From Sipunculus nudus (lineage: Eukaryota > Annelida > Sipuncula > Golfingiida > Sipunculidae): DNA of 64,000 nt. This document shows positions 58,801 through 64,000 of the stretch, piece after piece; positions within the stretch are counted from its first letter, which is position 1, and every line of letters starts with the position of its first letter. The position numbers were made by a program, and so were the translations under genes. Under the pieces are notes generated by a model. The model had not been told where the DNA came from and made no database searches. It saw only the letters and a list, made by a program, of their open reading frames with translations. The stretch covers positions 4,363,579 to 4,427,578 of the forward strand of contig CM049307.1 in NCBI GenBank assembly GCA_026874595.1. The letters are read 5' to 3'.

Positions 58801-61800
58801 AAATGATCCTTGGAACAATCTCTCTCAAGTTCATTTGAATGGTTCCAATTTCGGAGATTTTTGGTCGAGTTACAGGAGGTTGAACTTAGTCATCTGTCCA
58901 AAAAGGCACACTAAAATTAAAATCTCAGAAACGGCTAGAGCTATTATCACCAAATTTTATACCAATGTTTCTCATATATGTCATATCTGATTTTGAGGTA
59001 TTGGTGGCGCCACCTACATTGATGTGTTTTTTACAAGCGAAAATGTAATTTTAAACTCTACTAGCTTATACACTGATTTATGATGAAACTGTTTAGCTGA
59101 TTGGTTTAAACTTTACAAGAATTATTCTATGGTAGGGTTCTGCCAGTTTTATAAGAATAGATTGGGTAAATACAGTTTTAAAAAAACATTGTAGCCAATT
59201 AAAAAAAGGCTTTCTGTATTTGAAAACAGATTTGACAACATGCTGAGTTTCAGCAACCAAGTCAAGAGGTCACTCAGTACAAACAGGTGGGGTCCAGACA
59301 TCACCAAGGCAACTGACCTGGCTCTGGGGGAGTGTCTAGACAATGTGTCTAGACGTCTAGACACAGCGTCTAGATGTCTAGACACAATGTTTAGATGCAG
59401 AATTCCCAGATTATTGGAACTATATCTTTCAACTGTTTGAAAAAACTTGGTTTGCATTTTAAGCGAGTTGGGTTTATTATCAGGTCACATGTGAACTGCT
59501 GCGCCCTCATTAGCTCAGCTGACTATAAGTCATCTGAGCTATAGTCGTGGTCCATTGTCTGTTGTCCGTCCGTCCGTCCATCCGTCCGGATGTCTGTCCG
59601 TAAGACTGGCACGTTTCGACACCATTGGACCTACAAATCTGAAATTAACCATACAGTTAGATGTCCCCAAAATCTCCTACCATGCCGAAAATTGGGTCAA
59701 TAGGACTTCGTTCCTTTGCGATATTAAGGAAAAACCTCAATTTTTTATTAGAAATCTATTTTCACACTTCAGGACTGCCTAATATCAAAACCACTCATCT
59801 GGTTTTCTTCATATTTACCATAAATATTCCTCTGTATAGTTCCTGTGTTCATGCCAGAAATTAAAAGTTATGGGCCCAAACATAATGGACATTGTAAAAA
59901 AATCAGGAAAGATATTTGGTCACTTAAGACCAAAAGTGTTAAAGGTAGGGACTTTTTTTCAGTAAAACAACTTTAATTGATCAAAATTTAATTGTACACC
60001 AAAAATTAAATCAAAATCTGTTAAATTTTTTTAAATATTGGCAAAAATATAAAATTGGTACCTTAAATTTTGCCCAAGTTTGACCATGGCACGTTTTTTT
60101 ACTGTAAGTACTGTGGATTTAATTTTCACAGCATGTTTTTGTTAGCATTTCAACTGTTAACACCAAAAATTTGAAACCAGTTAATCAAAAACTGTAGATT
60201 TTATTCAAGTTTTCAAGCACCATGTCACATCAAGTTTACATAAAGCTAGTGTTTGCTAGAGCTCAGCTCCCCAGCTTCAGCTCTAAGTTCCTTAAATTTA
60301 ACATACAGTTAGATGTCTCAAAAATCCCCTACCATGCCAAGAATTTGATCACTAGGACTTAATTCCTTGGAAATATTAATGAAAAACTTCATTTTTCCAT
60401 TAAAAACCATTGTTCGACTGTAAGACTGCCTAATATCTAAACCACTGATCTGACTTTGATCATATATAATATACATATATTTCTATACATTCGCTATGCA
60501 CATGCCAGGAATGATGTCAGTATTGCGTAATTTTTTTAAGTTATGGGCCCAAACATAATGCACTTTTTAAAAAATCAAGAAATATATTTACTCCCTTAAC
60601 AAGAGGATTGCAAAAGCTGGAGATTTTTTGTCAGGGATGTAACATTATTTAATCAAGATTCAATTGAATACCAAAAATTAGTTCTGAATTTTTCAAATTT
60701 TATAAGTTATTAGTATAAATATAAAATTCGTACCTTAAATTTTGCCCAACTTTGACCATGGCACGTTTGTTTCCTGAGAGCACTGTTGATATAATTTTCA
60801 TATTATGCACACATAAGGATTTCATCTTTGTAGTTTAGAAAGCTGAAAGAAATTGGCCAAATATTGTAGCTTTTATTAATGTTTTTATGAGACCATGTCA
60901 GACTTCTCTCCAGCCCCTCTTGAGTCACCTGTATGTTGACCTTGTTGACCTTTCATCAGATTATGCATGCTTGAGCGAAGCATACACTTGGGCAGCCAGG
61001 CAGCTAATGCCCAGCCACAGTTGATCCAGGTGTCCAACCCAACTCATCTAGTAGTTGTTTTGAAAAACAACATAACAATAAACAATAAATTAATGATTTT
61101 GTATTTTTTTTATAACAAATTAAAGAAAAATTTATAGAAAAGGAATTTGTTAGTTGATGAGTAACAGAAAATTAACTTGCAGTTACTGATGATGTAAGAA
61201 TCTTGTATGGATGGATAGAATGTCAATGTCAATGTTATTCCAAATAACACCATGCAGTCACCTACAGTATTTTTCAGTGAAATGTTAATGATAAAAAATA
61301 AATCATATTATTCATTACTAATCATTAGGGATCATATGAAGGAAATTAATGATAGACAAAGATGCAGTTGATAATATTAATCTAGATTTCTACTGTGTCT
61401 AGTGTGTAGATTGATGTGAAAGTAGTCCAAAGTGAATATATTACATTTATTTTTTTTAACATAAATAAAAGCCATAAAACCAGGTACTTATGATCATTAT
61501 TTAAATTTGTGAATTTTGTATATTCTGGATTCTCAACATCATTGTTTGGCTAAAACTGAATAAATACTAGACATGGTGCGAATGCTTTGCAAATGTATTT
61601 GAATATGAATATGAATATGTACTGCATTAAAAAATTTTATTGCCTAAGAATGGGAATTCAGGTAAAATCCAGCCCCTGTATTTGAAAACCAGTGCAGATA
61701 CTTTCAAAATGTATTCATGAATGCATTCATGAATATATTCTATAATATTATTTCAACAATCCTTTCAGTTATATTTTATTTTAAAAAATCATATGATTTT

Positions 61801-63626
61801 CTTATAATTTTTTTAAAATAAAAATTATATTGGCACAATATTTGTTATTAAATTTTAATAAATAGTTAAACTCTTTTATTTTATGTGCTGCTTATAAGTT
61901 ATATGGCCAAGTCAAAATCTGTGTGATAATAGCACTCCATTTGTTAATAAAATAAATGAAATCAATCCTCTTCCCTGTCTCCAAAGATACTATCAAAATC
62001 ATACATAAGCTAAACACCAATTACTCATAATAAAGCTTATATTTATTACCACACAGAACAAGCATGTGCCTCTTTCCCCAAATCATATTTTTTATCATGT
62101 ATAACAGCTGAGCGCCGTGACCCATGGGTCCCTTGTTTTTGGTTGACCTCTGACCTTTCCTCGCTGCCCAGCGTCCATTTGTGCGTCTGTTTCCACACAA
62201 AAACCCGCATATCTCGGGAACCATTTGACAGATCAGGCTTAAAAATTTTGCACAAATGTAGCCCTTTGATAGCTTTATAACATACACTAAAAATGGTGGC
62301 GTCACCTGCAACCATTAATGCACAGCACCCATCTGTTCATTTGCCTTGGGATAAAGTCACTCATATCTCAGCAGTGGTTTGACTTATCCACCTGAAATTT
62401 TGCAGGTTTATACATCTTGGAGTGGTTTCTCGATTTTATGACAGGTGGCGCCACCTACATTCATGTTTACTCTGCAGACATCCAAGCTCATATCTCGGGA
62501 ACCGTTTGACCAATTGGGCCAAAATTTTGCATGTGTATAGATCTCACATAGCTCTTCATCATAGGAACAACTGGTGGCGCAACCTGCAACCATTTTTGCA
62601 CAGCGTACATATGTCATCTGCCTTGGGATAAAATCACTCATATCTCAGCAGTGATATGACTTATCCACCTGAAATTTTGCAGGTTTATACATCCTGGACA
62701 GCTTTCTCGATTTATGACAGGTGGCGCCACCAACATTCACGTTTACTCTGCAGACATCCAAGCTCATATCTTGAGAACCATTTGACCAATTGGCCCAAAA
62801 TTTTGCATGTGTATAGATCTCACAGAGCTCTTCATCATAGGCAAAACCGGTGGTGCCATCTGCAACCTCTTATGCACAGCACCCATCTGTTCATCTGCCT
62901 TGAGATAAAATCACTCATATCTTAGAAGTGGTTTGACTTATCCACCTGAAATTTTGCAGGTTTATACATCCTGGACAATTTTCTCGATTTTATGACAGGT
63001 GGCACCACCTACATTCACGATTACGCTGCAGACATCCATGCTAATATACAACACACCTCACTCTATTCCCCGTGCCACTTAAACTGTGCCTCACTTCACC
63101 CGTCCCACTCTGATTTCTGCGGATACACATAGTCGCTTGTTGACTACCCATATTCTAGTTTTAAATAATGTCCTAGTCTGAAACTTGCAGGTCCGAAATG
63201 TCCATTTTGCTGAAATCATAATGACTCAGGTAGATTTGCAGGACTTAAAAGGATCAATATTAAATTTAAAAAATAAACCTCCATTCATACTCCCAAACTT
63301 GGCACAGGTTCGCATTAGGCCTGTAGGCCTTGTTTAATTAACCTGTGTACCGATTACAGTATGTGCTGAACCCCACTTTTTTTTTTACCTGTGTACCTGT
63401 TACAGTAGATGCTGGACCCTACATTTATTTACCTGTTTCAGTATGTGCTGGAACACACATTTATTTACCTGTGTACCTGTTACAGAATGTGCTTGACCCT
63501 ACATTTATTTACCTGTGTACCTGTTTCAGTATGTGCTGGACCCCACATTTGAGAAGGAGGAGATTGCTCAGCTAGACATCAGCTCTAAGATGTGTCGAGC
63601 ATACGATGGCTCCACCTACCTGCCAG
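47751..63626 (+). CDS. USP39: USP39 (tri-snRNP splicing factor, Sad1 homologue), exons 1-5; incomplete at right edge
   Basis: Exons 47751-47811, 53928-53997, 55968-56062, 58073-58209 and 63530-63626 join in phase (1, 2, 1, 0, 1) with GT-AG introns, giving the first 153 residues. The protein is a ubiquitin-protease-like factor without protease activity that acts in the nucleus in U4/U6.U5 tri-snRNP assembly. Visible: a short basic N-terminus (about 34 residues, versus roughly 100 charged residues in human), CPYLDTINRSVLDFDFEKLC from Cys36, then the zf-UBP domain with Cys67-x2-Cys70, His82, His86, His92/93 and Cys105 as likely metal ligands, and YVLDPTF at 122-128 leading to RAYDGSTYLPG. The catalytic-like UCH domain lies beyond the window. 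An in-frame upstream TAA supports the chosen ATG. Three splice junctions have tandem arrays across them. Confidence 0.95.
48299..48370. other. GC-rich paired hairpins in USP39 intron 1
   Basis: Two strong stems lie close together: GGGGAAC-CTGG-GTTCCCC and TGGGGGC-GGA-GCCCCCA, in otherwise AT-rich DNA. They may be the end of a small dispersed repeat; no function can be read. Confidence 0.6.
48473..48544 (+). other. tRNA-like sequence, probably SINE head
   Basis: GCTCACTTAGTAGCG resembles an A box and GGTTCGATTCC is a good B box about 40 bp later, in tRNA spacing. The acceptor, anticodon and T stems do not pair well, so it is not a working tRNA gene; a tRNA-derived SINE remnant fits better. 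Confidence 0.4.
48906..52502 (+). mobile_element. HINE-3 copy A (Helentron-like) in USP39 intron 1
   Basis: Starts T|AGTGAACCTGTGAGCTTA and ends CACAGGTTCGC (inverse of the start), hairpin AGGCCTGTAGGCCT, TTG|T. The last 160 bp match the end of copy B at 63165-63333. A HINE-2 element is nested inside at 51138-52330. No ORF of note. Confidence 0.65.
51138..52330 (+). mobile_element. HINE-2 copy (Helentron-like) nested in HINE-3 copy A
   Basis: Starts TGTATCCGCCAAAAC; near the end it has the inverse GCGGATAC-type motif (here GCAGATATAC), then hairpin TAGTCG-CTTGT-CGACTA and TATTCTAG|T. The body is a tandem repeat of about 290 bp with GGTGGCGCCACC palindromes. Confidence 0.65.
52503..53460. other. 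USP39 intron 1, distal part
   Basis: GA-rich microsatellite region (52675-52860, with pure GA at about 52825-52854) and a degenerate GTGTGAGTTGG repeat (52980-53110). No gene. Confidence 0.6.
53461..53730. mobile_element. Small repeat with ATCCCCTCGCA inverted ends
   Basis: TTATCCCCTCGCAAAGAAG near the left and GCGAGGGGAT near the right are inverted. It looks like another small non-autonomous element; family unknown. Confidence 0.4.
53928..53997 (+). CDS. USP39: USP39 coding exon 2
   Basis: Acceptor TTTTTTCAG|AG; encodes ETPVKISVEDKRSRNCPYLD then TIN; donor CAG|GTAATA. Two diverged copies of its 3' end and donor follow at 54037 and 54072. Confidence 0.93.
53998..54077 (+). repeat. Tandem copies of the USP39 exon 2 donor
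   Basis: After the true donor (exon end 53997) the pattern GATACA..ACAG|GTAT recurs with ends at 54037 and 54072, spacing 40 and 35 bp. Copies are diverged but keep ACAG|GT. Confidence 0.55.
54078..55064 (+). mobile_element. HINE-2 copy in USP39 intron 2
   Basis: Starts TGTATTCGTTTTGGCAG and ends TTTTGGCGGATACACATGG, hairpin GTCGCTTGTCGAC, CTAG|T. Contains two diverged copies of the CGCGTTCGTTTCCGGAGAAC start module and GGTGGCGCCACC. Confidence 0.65.
55251..55967 (+). repeat. Tandem array of the USP39 exon 3 acceptor and 5' end
   Basis: Six copies of TTTCAG|GTCAGxxTTGGACTTT start at 55380, 55459, 55538, 55617, 55697 and 55776 (period 79-80), before the true exon at 55968. In five of them the 30 bases after the acceptor end at CT|GTGAG, a fair donor. 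The intervening 49 bp carry TTTCTAAT, a plausible branch site, and a polypyrimidine-poor acceptor identical to the real one. Confidence 0.9.
55968..56062 (+). CDS. USP39: USP39 coding exon 3 (zf-UBP start)
   Basis: Acceptor ATTTCAG|GT; encodes RSVLDFDFEKLCSVSLSHLN then VYACLVCGKYFQ; donor CAAG|GTAAGA. Six tandem copies of its first 30 bases with acceptor lie just upstream. Confidence 0.95.
56210..57771. mobile_element. hAT-like element, 1.56 kb, in USP39 intron 3
   Basis: Ends CAGATGTGGATCCAGG and complement CAGGGGTGGATCCAGG are inverted repeats typical of hAT elements. CATTG flanks both sides (56205-56209, 57772-57776). No transposase ORF. Confidence 0.7.
58073..58209 (+). CDS. USP39: USP39 coding exon 4 (zf-UBP end)
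   Basis: Acceptor TTGACAG|GT; encodes GRGLKSHAYTHSVQDGHHVF then LNLESKKFYCLPDSYQIIDQ and SLEDIV; donor GTG|GTAGGA. Near-identical in layout to human USP39. Confidence 0.95.
59333..59398. repeat. Cluster of GTCTAGAC palindromes
   Basis: Five or six GTCTAGAC-type octamers in about 65 bp, some adjoining. Confidence 0.8.
59475..63158 (+). mobile_element. HINE-2 copy, 5'-truncated and split by HINE-1
   Basis: 59475-59511 matches the HINE-2 segment near 51270-51300; the match resumes at 62136 with TTTTTGGTTGACCTCTGACC and ends with the hairpin and CTAG|T at 63158. The split falls inside a run of T. Confidence 0.65.
59512..62135 (+). mobile_element. HINE-1 copy (Helentron-like), 2.6 kb, complete ends
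   Basis: Starts T|AGCTCAGCTGACTATAAG and ends CAGCTGAGCG, CCGT, GACCCATGGGTC, CCTTG|T. Comparison with the unsplit HINE-2 at 51296 shows insertion between T and T with no duplication beyond the T run. Orientation is opposite to the copies in the C2orf68 introns. Confidence 0.75.
63345..63529 (+). repeat. Tandem copies of the USP39 exon 5 acceptor and 5' end
   Basis: Copies of the acceptor plus exon start (TATGTGCTGGACCC) begin at 63360, 63406, 63442 and 63486, spaced 46, 36, 44 and 44 bp, before the true exon at 63530. Spacer is ATTTATTTACCTGTGTACCT. Confidence 0.9.
63530..63626 (+). CDS. USP39: USP39 coding exon 5
   Basis: Acceptor GTTTCAG|TA; encodes YVLDPTFEKEEIAQLDISSK then MCRAYDGSTYLPG; donor CCAG|GTATGC. 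Four copies of its 5' end precede it. Confidence 0.95.
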
Positions 63627-64000
63627 GTATGCAGAACATGTCTGTAGCAATACATTGTATGTAATAATACACATGCACACATGTAACACTGAATTGAAAT
63701 AGGTTCCACATTTGTATGCAAAGCCTGCATTATGCCCCCTGGTGGTAAAAGTGGTAAGCATTTTGCCTATCAGGACTGAAAGTCACCATTCGTGTTGTCC
63801 TAAGGGCAAATTATGAAGTCTGAGTGTTGTCTACAGGGCAAATTATGAAGTCTGAGTGTTGTCTACAGGGCAAATTATGAAATCTGAGTGTTGTCTACAG
63901 GGCAAATTATGAAGTCTTGAGTGTTGTCTACAGGGCAAATTATGAAGTCTGAGTGGTACATTGTTCAGTTGTTCAAACTAAAGTTATGACTTCAGGATTG
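63627..64000 (+). other. USP39 intron 5, start, with 32-bp tandem repeat
   Basis: Five near-identical 32-bp units (GCAAATTATGAAGTCTGAGT and GTTGTCTACAGG) lie at about 63805-63957. They do not encode the next expected USP39 exon. Confidence 0.85.

Larger units (their letters stand above)
58521..63333 (+). mobile_element. HINE-3 copy B (Helentron-like) in USP39 intron 4, with nested elements
   Basis: Starts T|AGCGAACCTGTGAGC and ends CACAGGTTCGC, hairpin AGGCCTGTAGGCCT, TTG|T. It contains a HINE-2 copy, which itself contains a HINE-1 copy. Confidence 0.65.

Noticed and set aside
63805-63957. 32-bp repeats as decoys of the next USP39 exon
   Set aside because: They contain CTACAG|GG but what follows does not encode the expected IVGLNN-type continuation and soon meets stops in the needed frame.

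Overview
The window is animal nuclear DNA: AT-rich, with GT-AG spliceosomal introns, two split protein-coding genes and a very heavy load of transposons and satellites. The mix (a Gmr1-like LTR element, several LINEs, and many Helentron-like elements that carry tandem repeats) suits a marine invertebrate, most likely a mollusc and perhaps a bivalve. That assignment is inference; the species cannot be read from this sequence.

Two real genes were assembled exon by exon. On the minus strand, a four-exon gene (coding exons 37105-37032, 31017-30875, 29786-29710, 10677-10555) encodes a 138-residue UPF0561 protein, the homologue of vertebrate C2orf68. On the plus strand, the first five coding exons of USP39, the U4/U6.U5 tri-snRNP splicing factor (yeast Sad1), lie at 47751-47811, 53928-53997, 55968-56062, 58073-58209 and 63530-63626; the gene continues past the right edge. 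Phases match at every junction. The two genes are head to head, as I recall them being in human, so an old gene pair seems to be conserved. A short ORF at 38711 may be the first exon of a third gene, but support is weak.

Layout. 1-2797: 3' part of a Gmr1-like Ty3/gypsy element with integrase upstream of reverse transcriptase, ending in its LTR. 2798-10554: intergenic DNA with an 18-bp minisatellite, two hAT-like MITEs and a 37-bp satellite with a 555-bp higher-order repeat. 10555-37105: the C2orf68 homologue; its 19-kb intron 3 holds nested Helentron-like elements with a 1.12-kb tandem array, and intron 1 holds a long-TIR transposon that contains a LINE that contains a hAT-like element. 37106-47750: intergenic DNA with a long-TIR element, two LINE remnants (one carrying a 2.2-kb minisatellite grown from its own coding sequence) and a Helentron-like copy ending about 115 bp before the USP39 start codon. 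47751-64000: USP39, whose introns hold three further families of nested Helentron-like elements.

Most interesting: (1) tandem arrays straddle three USP39 splice junctions, including six copies of the 5' end of exon 3, five of which look like 30-nt frame-preserving microexons separated by about 49-nt introns; (2) four unrelated-looking repeat families share one Helentron-like end architecture (T|T target, asymmetric inverted repeats, a 3' hairpin, then CTAG or CTTG before T); (3) a minisatellite whose unit is a piece of LINE reverse transcriptase.
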